A DNA stretch of 64,000 bases, from assembly GCA_030035585.1 (NCBI GenBank), contig CM057468.1, positions 50,836,145 through 50,900,144 of the forward strand, read 5' to 3'. The translations under genes were made by a program, and so were the position numbers. Positions 33,416 to 44,761 of the stretch are shown here, one piece after another. The notes beneath the pieces are model-generated. The model saw only the letters and a list, made by a program, of their open reading frames with translations, did not search any database and had not been told where the DNA came from. Position 1 is the first letter of the stretch. Each line of letters starts with the position of its first letter. The stretch comes from Dugong dugon (lineage: Eukaryota; Chordata; Mammalia; Sirenia; Dugongidae).

Positions 33416-34029
33416 ACAATTCAAGATGGAGAAAGCAGGAAGATTAAGTTCATTGGAGAAGATAATGAGTTTAGTATCAACCTCATAGGCTAAATGTGTT
33501 CTGAACACTGTTCTGGTAATGGAATTGTCATTTTAAATACAGTTCTAAGAGCTAATGTGTTTTAAGTTCTGTACTATCAACTTTGAGTCACTCTTGGAAA
33601 AGGGCTAATAAGCTTAAAAGAGCCTGTAATTTTTCAACTGACTGATTACCTTACTCTAAAATTTCCTCAAATCTTAAATAGAAACACGGAGAGTTTTGCA
33701 GTGTTGGCTTTTCTTAATTTCAGAAGCTGAGAAAGACTAATTACGAAGCTGTAAGATATAGGTTGCCACAGAAGTTCGAAATGACGATACGGAAGAATGG
33801 AAAGATAGATAAGAACAGAGATTCTTTAGAATCCAGGGGGTCCTTGAACTTCTGAAATTGCCAAGTTTTCAGTGTGTACGAGTGTGCACTGTTCTAGAGA
33901 AATAGACTATAGTTTTCCATCGGATTCTTAAAAGGATTTGTAAATCACAAAAGATTAAATAAACCCATCGCTACAGAAAGGGAAGACAGAAGAAAAAGTC
34001 ATTTTTATGTACTCCCAGATTATAGTAGT
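33416..34029. other. Single-copy looking interval
   Basis: No repeat or ORF recognised. Confidence 0.45.
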
Positions 34030-34235
34030 AACAATTCACTGAAAGTTTATTTTGTGTTTGGCACTGTTCTAAACGTGTTGGTATATATACTCACTGAATT
34101 TTCAAAATAACTCTATTATTATTATCTTTAATTTACAAACGAAGAGACTGCAGTTGGGAGAAGATTTGTAAGCTGTTCAGGGTCATGCACTTCAGCAGCA
34201 GCAGAGCAGGATGCCCAAAGCTGGCTCCTTAACGT
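34030..34235 (-). mobile_element. MIR SINE, antisense
   Basis: 'ttgtgtttggcactgttcta', 'actcactgaattttcaaaat', 'tttacaaacgaagagactgc', 'gatttgtaagctgttcaggg'. Confidence 0.75.
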
Positions 34236-34309
34236 TGTATTTCCTTCAGTCCCAACTTAATTTCACTCTACCCCCTCTGCCTTTCCTAATAATTTTGGTT
34301 AAAAAATAG

Positions 34310-35080
34310 CTTTTAAATTTAGCTCCCTGGCAGTTGTAAACTTATCACCTCTGAGTGTTCTGGCAGGGCCAACCCCTTTGCACAGCATAAATATAACTGA
34401 AGACATAACTAGACACATAGATAACGTTTTCAACATTGTGCAATCTTGCTAATGCATTGGCCACAGATTCCAAGTGGACAAGTTGTGGTGCCTCCCCTAA
34501 TTGACAGGCTCTTTCCAAGTCCTGCTCAACTATTGAGTTCTGCTCATTAGGTTAATGAAAAGCAAATTTGCAGTACCCCTGCTAATGTAAAGCATTCAGC
34601 CAGCAATAAATTCACCAGTTCTTTAAGTTGTTGTAAATCCTCAGAAACGTCCCGGCACACTGTGGACATCCATTTGCCTAGGATAACATGAAAAATCTAT
34701 CCCGTTTCCAGAGATTCTCTTCTAGGGAGATATTTAAATAAGGGCATTAAATTGATTGTACCAAATGTGATGAGTGACAGGCCATATTATCTGGGCAAGT
34801 GGTGGGTGCTGGGTTTATGGTCTGCCTGAACTTCGCTATAAATCAGTGTTAGGCACTTCAGCTGGAGAGTTCAACTTCTCCACTCACCTTTCATCTATGA
34901 GTGGTTACTGTGCATATTTGGCATTTGCATTTGCAAAGTGCATCTGTCCTCCAAACGTCAGCATGGACACAGGAACATTTTATGATTGCAGGTTCAAAGG
35001 TGGTGAGACTGACAGGGCCATAGAGGGTGGAGTAGTTAACTAGGGTGCTAGGGCACCTTTGAAACAGTCACTATGGTCAG
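34310..35080. promoter_or_regulatory. Candidate conserved non-coding element
   Basis: A repeat-free stretch between two MIRs, rich in developmental-type motifs: 'cctaattgacaggct' (homeobox TAATTG next to a TGACAG site), 'cattaggttaatgaaa' (TAAT cores) and 'atttgcatttgcaaag' near 34920. Conservation cannot be seen from one genome. The 89-codon frame at 34774-35043 is judged chance. Confidence 0.3.
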
Positions 35081-35209
35081 CCCTCTGACACGGCTGTCCT
35101 CATATATCTTTTTTATTTGGTTTCTACTCCCTCTTTGTTCCCTTCCCCCTTTTCCTTTCCTGTTTCTCTTTTTATGCTTCCCAGCAATAGTTTACAAACA
35201 TGACTTATA

Positions 35210-35430
35210 TTATAGGAGGCAGCAATAGCATAGTGCTTAAAAGAAGGGGCTCTGGAATCAAACAGACCTCAGCCCAGCTGAAGTGACCATGAGCAAGAAC
35301 TCATCTTCTCTGAACTTCACCTATAAAATGGGTTTAACAAGACATCCCTTGCAGAGTTGTTGCAAGGATTTTAATTTTGTTAGATCATGCATGTATAATA
35401 CCTGTTATAATTTTTGTTACCATCATCAGC
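35210..35430 (+). mobile_element. MIR SINE
   Basis: 'ggcagcaatagcatagtgct', 'ggggctctggaatcaaacag', 'atctatctga'-type core replaced by 'cacctataaaatgggtttaa', 'ttgcagagttgttgcaagga'. Confidence 0.88.
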
Positions 35431-35480
35431 AATAAAACAATATAAGGCAGAATATAATTGTTTGCATCTATAGTACAGGC

Positions 35481-35684
35481 CAGAGTCCCTGGTGGTGCAC
35501 TCAGCTGCTAACTGAAATGTTGGAGGTTTGAGTCTACTCATAGGCACCTTGGAAGGAAGGACTGGTGATCTACTTCCATAAAATCAGTCATTGAAAACCC
35601 TATGGAACACAGTTCTAGTCTGATACACAGGGGGTTTCCACATGTCAGAATCGACTCTATGGAAACTGGTTGGTTGGTTGGTTG
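35481..35684 (+). mobile_element. AfroSINE (gagtccc subtype)
   Basis: 'cagagtccctggtggtgcac', 'ggaggtttgagtctactcat', 'gatctacttccataaaatca', 'gaatcgactctatggaaact', then a (TTGG)n tail at 35667-35685. Confidence 0.92.
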
Positions 35685-35849
35685 GACAGTACAGACTATA
35701 AACCGTGGGATTTTTATTAAAGGACACCCGGGGTGTCTTCACGGGCTAGGGGCACTTGACCTAGCTGCAGAGGATGTCAAGATTTGAGTAAGCAAACAGG
35801 AAAGAGAAGGAACTGTGTAACTGTGGTGGTTTAAAACAAAACAAAACAA

Positions 35850-36060
35850 AAGATCAAACCAGTTACCGTAAAGTCAACTCTGACTCTTGGTGACCCCATA
35901 TGTGTTAGAGTAGAACTGTGGTCTGTAGGGTTTTCAGTGGCTGATTTTTCAGAAGCTGATCACCAGCCTTTCTCTCAGGCATCTCTAGGTAGACTCAGAC
36001 CTCCAGTCTTTTGGTTAGCAGCTAATCATGCTAACTCTTTGCACCACCCAGGAGTTCCTC
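35850..36060 (-). mobile_element. AfroSINE, antisense (gagtccc subtype)
   Basis: 'accagttaccgtaaagtcaa', 'ccccatatgtgttagagtag', 'gcatctctaggtagactcag', 'ctttgcaccacccaggag'. An A/C-rich tract (35835-35852) precedes its tail. Confidence 0.92.
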
Positions 36061-36097
36061 TTCCATAAAAGTAGAGTCTAATTCTGCCCTTGAAAGT

Positions 36098-36250
36098 GTG
36101 CCCTGGTGGCGCAGTGGTTAAGAGCATGGCTGCTAACCAAACCATCGACAGTTCAAATCCACCAGCCACTCCTTGGAAACCCTATGGGGCAGTTCTACTC
36201 TGTCCTACAGGGTCACTATGAGTTGGAATTGACTCGGCAGCAGCGGAGTT
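36098..36250 (+). mobile_element. AfroSINE (gagccc, short form)
   Basis: 'tgccctggtggcgcagtggt', 'gacagttcaaatccaccagc', 'aaccctatggggcagttcta', 'attgactcggcagcagcg'. Retains the canonical A-box region ggcgcagtgg. Confidence 0.93.
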
Positions 36251-36284
36251 TTAAGCGTGGTCTGGCTTTGGTGCCTTGCTTCTA

Positions 36285-36745
36285 ATGAATAGATTTTGGT
36301 GGAAGTGAGGCTGCGTGACTTTTAATACTAGATTTACAAATGTGATACAGCTTGTCTGTAGATCTGTCTATCTATCTTCCTATCTGCCTTTAGAGCCTTG
36401 AGCCACTATATAAGACATCCAACTACTCTGAAGCCTCTATATTGGAAGGACCAAGTAGAAAGACCGCATAGAGTTAGAAGATGCCAAAAGAACTCCAGCT
36501 GTTCCAGCCCCAGATGTTTAAGTCTTCCAAGCCCTGGTATCAGATATGTGAGTGAGCCTTCAGATAGTTCCGGTCCCAGCCACCATCCAACAGCAACTGT
36601 GTGAAAAACCCTAAACAAGAAATGCCTAGCTAAGCCCATCAACTGCTAGAACTCTGAGAAATAATAATAAAATATTGTCATTGTTTTAAGCCACTAAATT
36701 TGGGAGTAATTTGTTACTCTGCCAGAGTAATTGGAACAATAACCA
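36285..36745 (+). mobile_element. MLT1-type LTR
   Basis: 'ccacatataagacat'-type TATA region near 36402, 'gagtgagccttcagatagtt', 'ctgagaaataataataaaat', 'tgttttaagccactaaattt' and 'agtaatttgttactctgcca' are MLT1 3' text. Confidence 0.78.
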
Positions 36746-37289
36746 AAGGCATTAGAGCACTTATAAACCAAAGCAAATTTATAAATCAAATAACAAAACT
36801 ACAATACCAATAACAATCCATTTAAAAAGGTTCATTTATTATGAAGTAATGAAGTTTTGCAGTAGCCTAATTGATGCCTGGGTGGTGAAGAGAGTAGCAA
36901 ATGCTGCTCTGCCAGCTTTGTTTGGACAGATTGACACGTGCATGCCATGTAATGACTCACTTCCCCATCACAATCCTCCATCCCAACTACAGGGAAACTG
37001 TTGCTCACACAGTGCTGGGTGATGTCTGGCCTTCATGCAGTGCTAGCGTAGCATCACTGTGGTATGTTCCTGCCTCTGTCCTTTTCACATCAGCCCATAA
37101 CAATTAAAGAAGTTCTCCTTGATGCCAATGTGGTGTTAAGTTGGACGAAAATCCAGGCACTGACATTGAATGTCAACACTCAGTTATAAGGGGTCATCCA
37201 ACTAACCCAGATTTTTAAAAATATTTATATCTTTTTAGGTTAACATGAAAATGAAAATAGAAAATTTAAAAACTTGTGCAGGGAATTAT
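36746..37289. other. Single-copy looking interval
   Basis: Nothing recognised; short frame 36901-37107 without motif. Confidence 0.4.
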
Positions 37290-37520
37290 CTGCCATACAG
37301 AAGATACACGGGAGGCCAGCTGGATGGGGAGGAAGGGAGGGAAGTTCACTCTAGGGAGTTCTAAGCAAAAAGTTTAGCTTAAGTAGAGTGGAATTGTGTT
37401 ATGGATGGCCCAGGAAACCAGAATCTAGAGTTTGCACTATTAATTGGTAGGCATTATTGGTTCTTGAGGAGGGGAGTGACATGAGGAAAGCTCTGTTTTA
37501 AGATTCGTCTTACATTTGTA
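37290..37520 (-). mobile_element. L2-like fragment
   Basis: 'ggttcttgaggaggggagtg' and 'acatgaggaaagctctgttt' resemble L2 antisense ('..gaggagtgacatgatctg..'). Confidence 0.5.
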
Positions 37521-37689
37521 TGTATATGATTAATTAGACAAAGGTGAGATCGGAGTCGGGAAGATTGACTAGAAGTCTCTTCTATTGTAGTCATCTTTGC
37601 ATTTAAAAAAATCAGTGTTCACCGAGTCCTCACTGAGTATGTGGTATTCTGCTGGGCTCTTTGAAGACATACAGTATAGATTGTGGGTT

Positions 37690-37870
37690 GTACATTGTTT
37701 CAGCACCCAGAGATTTATGGTGCCCTTCCTTCCAGTCCTGCTTGTCACTGATAAATGAGACAACCTTGGTCAAACCATTAATGTCCCAGCACCTCTGAGC
37801 CTTCATCTATCAAACTAGGGATAATAATATATACATTCTACCCATGTTATAAATACTAAATGTGTGTGTG
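37690..37870 (+). mobile_element. MIR SINE
   Basis: 'gacaaccttggtcaaaccat', 'gagccttcatctatcaaact' and 'agggataataatatatacat' are MIR sense text. Confidence 0.7.
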
Positions 37871-38268
37871 GGGCTGTATATAGCTTCAACAAGCTTCAAG
37901 CCTTCAGAGAATAGAATAAGTTTATACCCTTTAGAGTACACTTTAGTGTTAGATCTTTCTTAAAAGAGAACATTTAATCTGTTACAAAAAAGACAGTTTC
38001 TTTCTTATTGCACAAACTAGATCGTCACAGCATTAATAGAAGTTTTGAAAATGAAAAAAGCCCTCAGAATTCCATAGCTACCAAATGTCAACTTCATATT
38101 TTCCATATTTCTTGCTAGTTCTTGTTCTTATACATATATACATTTGCAATACGTAATGTACATGTATTACTGTATTTTGCTTTTAATTTTATAATAGTCT
38201 ATCAAGTTGATATATGACAATTTACTTAACTAATCCCTATATTGTTCAAAGCACATCTATGCATATAA
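37871..38268. other. Unassigned AT-rich interval
   Basis: No repeat family, RNA gene or ORF recognised. Confidence 0.45.
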
Positions 38269-38490
38269 TGGAGTCCATAGGTGGCACAAGTGGTTAAGCA
38301 CTAGACCACTAACCAAAAGGCTGGTGGTTCGAACCTATCCAGAGGCGTTTCGGAAGAGAGAACTGGAGATTTGCTTCTGAAAGGTCACTGCCTTGAAAAC
38401 CCTGTGGAGCACAGTTTTACTCTGCAACACACGGGGTAGCCCTGAGTTGGAATCGACTTGGTGGCAAGTGTTTTGTGTTTTGTTTTTAAT
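38269..38490 (+). mobile_element. AfroSINE (gagtccc subtype)
   Basis: 'aatggagtccataggtggca', 'ggtggttcgaacctatccag' with intact B-box core GTTCGA, 'gcagttttactctg'-type middle, 'tcgacttggtggcaagtg', T/G tail. A (CCTT/CCTC)n run follows at 38505-38552. Confidence 0.92.
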
Positions 38491-38851
38491 GTACGTATAA
38501 CATATTTCCTCCCTTCCTTCCTGCTTTTCCTCCCTCCCTCCCTTCCTTCCAGCGTGGAAGAAGAAAAGAAGGCTGATTGCAAAGCAACAGGAACGGAATT
38601 ATCGAGGCAGAAAATGAATATTTTTATTTCTCTTAAATTCCTTCATTGAGCTCTCTCTTTCAAAATTGGGGAGTACTATGTGTTTCAGAAAAGGCAAACT
38701 CTGGAGTCTGGTTAAAACCCTGCACAGACAAAATCCAATTAGAAGATTCTTTTATTGAAATTCTCTGTTTCTAACATGTAGCTTTCTTTTTATTGATGGG
38801 ATGGAAACAAAGCAGGAGTTGCCTTCCGAAAGACACTCTGAAGGGTCTTTT

Positions 38852-39060
38852 GATGGAGCCCTGGTGGTGCAACAGTTAAGCTCTCAGCTGCTAACCAAAA
38901 GGTTGATGGTTCAAACCCACCCATTGGTTCTGTCAGAGAAAGACCTGGTGATCTGCTCTGATATAAAAATTACAGCCTAGAAACCCTATGGGGAAGTTCT
39001 ACTCTGTCACATGGGGTCATTATGAATTGGAAATTGACCGAATGGCACCTAACATCAACA
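38852..39060 (+). mobile_element. AfroSINE (gagccc subtype) with RTE-like tail
   Basis: 'tggagccctggtggtgcaac', 'gatggttcaaacccacccat', 'actctgtcacatggggtcat', and an end 'ggcacctaacatcaacaac' that matches the RTE 3' terminus. Confidence 0.94.
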
Positions 39061-39440
39061 ACTTGTATGACAAGCAGGCTATTGTGGAAACGAGAGCTTG
39101 TTGACAGAGTTAAGCAAAGCAATGATTGAATCAGCCCTGCCCGAGATATGGTTTAGAGTTAAGAACAGCTTTAGTCCCCCAGTGACGTCAGATGAACATC
39201 AGTTCGAGAAAATCTCCAATCCCAGTCAAACAGGGTTAAGCTAGTGTATTAATTTGCAGGTAGTTCTCCGATTTAGGAATGACCCGAGTTTATCTGCCTG
39301 TTTGCATTAATCATCTAGGGACAGCTGCTAAAGCCACTGGCTGAACTGGAGCTGCCAAACCCTTCTGAGAGCAAGTAAACAAGGTCACCAGGTGCCAGGG
39401 GCAAGCTTTAGCCAGAGCAATATCCTGCTCTCCCAATTTT
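39061..39440. promoter_or_regulatory. Candidate enhancer / conserved non-coding element
   Basis: Repeat-free, with several exact consensus sites: a palindromic CRE TGACGTCA at 39183-39190, 'gcattaatcatctag' near 39305, an E-box (cagctg) at 39323, and a forkhead site GTAAACA at 39375-39381 overlapping an AGGTCA nuclear-receptor half-site (39382-39387). Sites are seen; enhancer function is inference. Confidence 0.35.
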
Positions 39441-39835
39441 TTTTTTAATGGTCATATTCTTAAAGATTAGGTGCTATGACATGAGACTCTCAAAGTCTGA
39501 AGTTTTGACAGTCCAAAGTCCCTGAACTCTGCCACACAGACCACTGAACTGCCATCAGGGAATTTAAAGGAGATCATGATGCAGCAAATTCTGTTCTGCA
39601 TGCCATGGTGGCAGCACTTACTGAACGGTTTTGTAAACAGTGTAAATATTAACTTTGTCTGTTGTGTGCCAAGCCTGAGTTAGGCAAGACCAAAGCAGTA
39701 ATGACAGTCCCTGAAAACTAGATTTACTCAGGTGGATAATAAAAGGACTTCAGTTTTGTTATTTGCTTTTGATGGGCATATGGAAATGTCTGCCTCCAGG
39801 AAGAAACAGACAGGCACAGCAGTCTTGAAATACTT
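39441..39835. other. Single-copy looking interval
   Basis: Nothing recognised. A T-run lies at 39438-39448. Confidence 0.4.
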
Positions 39836-40005
39836 GGATTTCTCAACCTTGGCTGACTTTGGAATCCCTAAATATGGAAAATTAGGCCCCACCCATACCA
39901 AGTGAATTTAAAATTTCTGTGTGTGTGGGAGTGTCTGGGGGCGGGGGTGAGGTGAGTTCTGGAATTTTCCAATCCCAAATCAGAATTGAGGATCACTGTT
40001 CTCAC
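39836..40005 (+). mobile_element. MER5-type hAT fragment
   Basis: 'tctcaaccttggctgacttt', 'ggccccacccataccaagtg', 'tctgggggcgggggtgaggt' and 'gaggatcactgttctcac' follow the order of MER5-like MITEs. Confidence 0.6.
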
Positions 40006-40693
40006 ACAGCTGCAAAAAGTGTCTGAGCCTGGAATCAAATAAATATAATTAATGCTGATTGTTAATAACGTATGTGTGTTATTTATTTAATGTCATCAAC
40101 GTTGTTATTATTATTTGCAGGAAGCATCTCCGTTGCATTCTTAGCACTGACTCGTTATCCTTAGTTCCCAATGCTAATTTCGCCCGAAGTTTCTTCCAAA
40201 CCACAATGTAAATTTGGATAGGCACAACCTGTAATCTTGTCTACAGCACTAAATACAGTATCATTTAGTTACTGCCAAAATTCTGACTCCTTGTTGGATA
40301 AGAAAAAAAGCACAATCTTTGCCAGAGGCAGAGCTCCCACAACTCAGAGGCTGGAGGGGGCTCCAGAAAAAACGGATAGGGAAGGTTATAACATGAGTGA
40401 GGGACTTTAGAACAGAGAGGTTGGTGTTTGTTCAATACTACACACAGTCAGTAAATGGGATAGCGGGTCTAGGGCTCAGGTCTCCCAGTTCTCCTTCTAT
40501 CACGTGGAGGGGGGAGGATGTGCACTTTGGGGGAAAGTAGGATGGACATGCTGTCCCTGTTTAACCAGAGCAGCTTTGCTGAAATCTGTTCTACGTAAGA
40601 GGCTTTTAAAAAGGGTTGAAAACCATGGCATATCAGAACGTACTAATGCTTCTGATTTCAGTCACTGTGTTTTTTGTAGATTCTGCTAATCCA
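40006..40693. other. Single-copy looking interval
   Basis: No repeat named; short frame 40504-40689 without motif. Confidence 0.4.
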
Positions 40694-40857
40694 GAGCCCT
40701 GGTGGTGCAGTGGTTAAAAGCTCAGCTGCTAACCAAAGGCTGGCAATTCAAATCCACCAGCCCCTCCTTGGAAACCCTATGGGGCAGTTCTACCCTGTCT
40801 ATAGGGTTGCTATAAGTTGGAATTGACTTGATGGCAACGGATTTGGTTTGGTTTTGG
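40694..40857 (+). mobile_element. AfroSINE (gagccc, short form) with 12-bp TSD
   Basis: 'gagccctggtggtgcagtgg', 'ggcaattcaaatccaccagc', 'aaccctatggggcagttcta', 'attgacttgatggcaacgga'. TSD tctgctaatcca (40682-40693) and tctgctgatcca (40858-40869). Confidence 0.95.
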
Positions 40858-41194
40858 TCTGCTGATCCAACAGGGCTTGTTTACAGAGTGTTTAGCAGAA
40901 AGGTTTCCAGTTCTCTGAAACAGAATAGGCACACACACACCCCTTTACAGATTCCCCTAAACCCCACCTCTGGAGATCATTGCTTCCTTTAACTCAATCC
41001 TTTTAACTTGCAAAAGGGCTGAAAAATCACTGGACATTCTGAAATGCAAGAGGCTGACCTCTGTGCATGGACGCTTTTCTAGGTCTACAACAAACACCCT
41101 TGATTTTTCACTTTATGACCTCTGCAGGGTTCATTTTTTAGATTAAGTGTAGATATGCCAATTTCTAGCCATAACCTTTCTGAAAACAGAAGCA

Positions 41195-41410
41195 ATCATA
41201 ACAGCTTTCAATGTGCTTATGCAGTTTACAAGGATTATACCATATAATTCTTACAAAAATTCTATGAGATATACACATTAGCTCCATTTTATAGGTGAGT
41301 AATTAGGAGACTGGCTTCTTTGCTGAGGTCACACGTCTAATGACAATCCGATTTGAGCCCAGATTTCTCTGATTCCAAAGCTGAAGCTCTTAACATAAAG
41401 ACCAAATTGT
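41195..41410 (-). mobile_element. MIR SINE, antisense
   Basis: 'tttacaaggattataccata', 'ctccattttataggtgagta', 'ctgaggtcacacgtctaatg', 'ttgagcccagatttctctga'. Confidence 0.8.
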
Positions 41411-41661
41411 GCCTTATTCCATAGATAATGATTATAAATACATTAATTATTTTATTTGGCTGAAGCATATTAAAAATACCTTTTTTTTTTTTTTTTTAGA
41501 TCATCTTCAAATAGATAGCATTTTGCAGCCCCCTTATTTTCCTGAAGAAACCACGGTGGTGAATTATTTCAAGAGCAACTAGAATTGCCAAGAGCCTACA
41601 GTAGATGGCAGTTGCACCCAGAGCACACTAAATTGGTAAGGCCAGGGATATGGATAGGGTA
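41411..41661. other. Unassigned interval; weak CTCF-like motif
   Basis: ctacagtagatggcag (41596-41611) resembles a CTCF core but differs from consensus at key G positions. T-run at 41480-41498. Confidence 0.25.
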
Positions 41662-41935
41662 TGTCTTAATTTCCTAGGGCAGCCACAACAAAATACCACC
41701 AGTGGAGAATGGAAATTTATTTTCTCAATTCTGGAAGCCTCCAGAATCAGGATCTTGGCCATGTGGATTCTTTCTGTGGACCTCTCTCCTAGTTTCTGGT
41801 GTCTCCTGGCAATGTTTGGAGCTTCTTTGCTTGTAGACAGGTCCTCACATGGTGTTTCCCCCCGTGTGAGTTTCTGTGTCTATTCTGCTCTTTTTATAAG
41901 ATACCACTTATCCATGATTATGTTTAGGACCCACC
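41662..41935 (-). mobile_element. MaLR-like LTR, partial, antisense
   Basis: 'tgtcttaatttcctagggca', 'ttctggaagcctccagaatc', 'ttgtagacaggtcctcacat', 'tgtttaggacccacc': same order as 19909-20200. Cut off at 41935 by another LTR of related type. Confidence 0.8.
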
Positions 41936-42358
41936 TGTCTTAGTCATCTAGTGCTGCTATAACAGAAATACCACAAGTGGATGGCTTTAACAAAGAGAAA
42001 TTTTACTTTCTCACAGTCTAGTAGGCTAGAAGTCCTAATTCAGGGCATCAGCTCCAGGGGAAGGCTTTCTCTCTCTGTTAGCTCTGGAGGAAGGTCCTTC
42101 TCGTCAATCTTCCCCTGGACTAGAAACTTCTCCACGCATGAACCCCAGGTCCAAAGGATGCGCTCTGCTTCTGGTGCTTCTTTTTTGGTGGTATGAGGTT
42201 TCCTCCATCTCTCTACTTTCTTCTCTCTTTTGTATCTCAAAAGAGATTGGCTTAAGACACTATCTAATCTTGTAGATCGCATCAATATAACTGCCACTAA
42301 TCCATTTCATTACATCATAGTGATAGGATTTACAACACATAGGGAAATCACATCAGAT
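41936..42358 (-). mobile_element. MaLR-like LTR, antisense, truncated by L1
   Basis: 'tgtcttagtcatctagtgct', 'ggctagaagtcctaattcag', 'gatttacaacacatagggaa' match 30333-30770 closely. Stops at 42358 where L1 text begins. Confidence 0.85.
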
Positions 42359-42675
42359 GTTACATTGGTTGCAATCCCTGCAATATGTCAGCACTCTCCC
42401 CCTTTCCCTTACACCCCTGGTCCCCCGTGTCCATTCATCCAGTCTTCCTGTCCCTTCCTGCCTTCTTGTCTTTTCTTTTGGGCAGATGTTGCCCATTCGG
42501 CTTTGTATACTTCATTGAACTAAGAAGCACCTTCCTCGTGTGTGTTATTGTTTGTTTTATAGGCCTGTCTAATCTTTGGCTGAAAGATGGACTTCAGGAG
42601 TGGCTTCAGTTCTGAGTTAGCAGAATGTCCAGGGACCATAGTCTCAGGGATTCCTCCAATCTCTGTCAAACCAGT

Positions 42676-43045
42676 TGTTGTTGTTGTTAGGTGCAGTCAA
42701 GTCACTTCCGACTCATAGCGACCCTCTGCACCGCAGAACGAAGCATTGCCCAGTCCTGCGCCATGCTCACAATCGTTATGCTTGAGCCCATTGCTGCAGC
42801 CACTGTGTGTCAATCTATCTCGTTGAGGGTCTTCCTCTTTTTCACTGACCCTGTACTTTACCAAGCATGATCTCCTTCTCCAGGGACTAATCCCTCCTGA
42901 CAACGTGTCCAAAGTATGTAAGATGTAGTCTCACCATCCTTCCTTCTAAGGAGCATTCTGGTTGGACTTCTTCCAAGACAGATTAGTTTGTTCCTTTGGC
43001 AGTCCATGGTATATTCAATACTCTTCATCAACACCACAATTCAAA
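42676..43045 (-). mobile_element. RTE (BovB-like) 3' end inserted in L1
   Basis: 'gttgttgttgttaggtgcag', 'atctcgttgagggtcttcct', 'cctgacaacgtgtccaaagt', 'ccatggtatattcaatactc'. Same 3' end as 26662 and 52741, including the GTT-rich start. Confidence 0.92.
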
Positions 43046-43667
43046 GGAGTAAGTCTGGTCTTTTTTTGTGAATTTGAATTTTGTTCTACATTTTTCTACC
43101 ACTCTGTTCAGGACCCCCTATTGTGATCCCTGTCAGAGCAGTTGGTGGTGGCAGCTGGGCATCATGTAGTTGTTCTGGGATCAGGCTGGTAGAGGCTGTG
43201 GTTCATGTGGTCCATTAGTCCTCTGAACTAGTATTTTCCTCATGTCTTTGGTTTTCTTCATTCTCCTCTGCTCCGAATAGGATGGGACCAATAGCTGTAT
43301 CTTAGATAGATGCTCACAAGCTTTTAAGATGCCAGACGCTACTCACCAAAGTATGATGTAGAACATTTTCTTTATAAACAATTGACCAGTTATGCCAATT
43401 GACCTAGATGTCCCCTGAGACTATGGTCCCCAGCCCTTAGCCCTAGTAACTTAGTCCCTCAAGGTGTTTGAACGTGTCTAGGAAGCTTCTATGACTCTGC
43501 CCTGGTCAAGTTGTGCTGACTTCCCCTAGATAGTGTGTTGTCTTTGCCTTTACCAAAATTAACACTTATCTGCTATCTAGTTACATTGATTTCCCCTCCC
43601 ACACCTCGGCTGTCCCTGGTAACCATCAAAGACTTTTTTTTCTGTGTATAAATCTTTTCTTGGGTTT

Positions 43668-44761
43668 TTATAATAGTGGTCTCATAAAATATTTGTCCTT
43701 TTGTGATTGATTTCTTTCACTCAGCATAATGCCCTCCAGATTCATCCATATTGTGAGATGTTTCACGGATTCATCATTGTTCTTTGTCATTGCATAGTAT
43801 TCCATTGTGTGTATGTACCATAATTTGTTTATCCATTCATCTGTTGATGGGCACTTAGGTTGTTTCCATCTTTTTGCTGTTGTAAATAGTGTTGCAGTGA
43901 AGATGGATGTGCATTTGTCTATTTGTGTGACAGCTCTTATTTTTCTAGAGTATATTCCTAGGAGTGGGATTGCTGGATCATATGGTATTTTTACTTGTAG
44001 CATTTTAAGGAGGCACCATATTGTTTTCCATAGTGGTCGTACCATTTTTTAAATTGGATTATTTGTCTTTTTGTTGTTGAGGTGTTTAAGTACTCTATAG
44101 ATTTTAGAGATGAGACCTTGTTAGATATGTCATAGCCAAAAAATTTTTTCCCGTTTGTAGGTTGTCTTTTTACTTTTTTGGTAAAGTCTTTTCATGAGCA
44201 TAAGTGTTTAATTTTTAGGAGCTCCCGCTTGTCTAGTTCATGTTCTGGTATTTGTGCTTTGTTAGTTGTGGTTTGTATTGTATTTATGCCTCATATTAGG
44301 ACCCCTAGCATTGTCCTTATTTTTTCTTCCATGATCTTTATCATCGTAGGTTTTATATTAGGGTCTTTGGTTAATTTTGAGTTAGTTTTTTGTATGGCGT
44401 AAGGTATGGGTCCTGTTTTATTTTTTTTATAGATGGACACTCAGTTTTGCCATCAGGCAATTTGTCTAAAAGGCTGTCTTTTCCTCCATTTAATGGACTT
44501 TGGGCCTTTGTCAAAAATCAGCTGACCAGAGGTGGATGGATTTATGTCTGGGTTCTTGATTCTGTTCCATTGGTCTATGTGTCTGTTGTCATGCCAATAC
44601 GAGGCTGTTTTGACTACCATGGTTGTATAGTAGGTTCTGAGATCAGGTAGTGTAAGGCCTCCTACATTGTTCTTTTTCTTCAGTAAAGATGTCTTTCCTT
44701 TCCATATAAAGTTGGTGATTAGTTTTTCCATCTCGTTAAAGAATACTGTTGATATGTGCAT
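43668..44761 (-). pseudogene. L1 ORF2 C-terminal remnant
   Basis: The minus-strand frame 43668-44045 contains QVKIPYDPAIPLLGIY, STDEWINKLWYIHTMEYY and SQKDKYFMRPLL, the conserved tail of L1 ORF2. The separate frame 44453-44761 carries EKLITNFIWKGK, GGLTLPDLRTYY and DNRHIDQWNRIKNPDIN, which lie upstream in an intact ORF2. A deletion and stops between them, and loss of endonuclease and polymerase domains, make this non-functional. Confidence 0.9.

Noticed and set aside
41596..41611. CTCF binding site
   Set aside because: Only partial match to the consensus; kept as a weak note within the interval entry.
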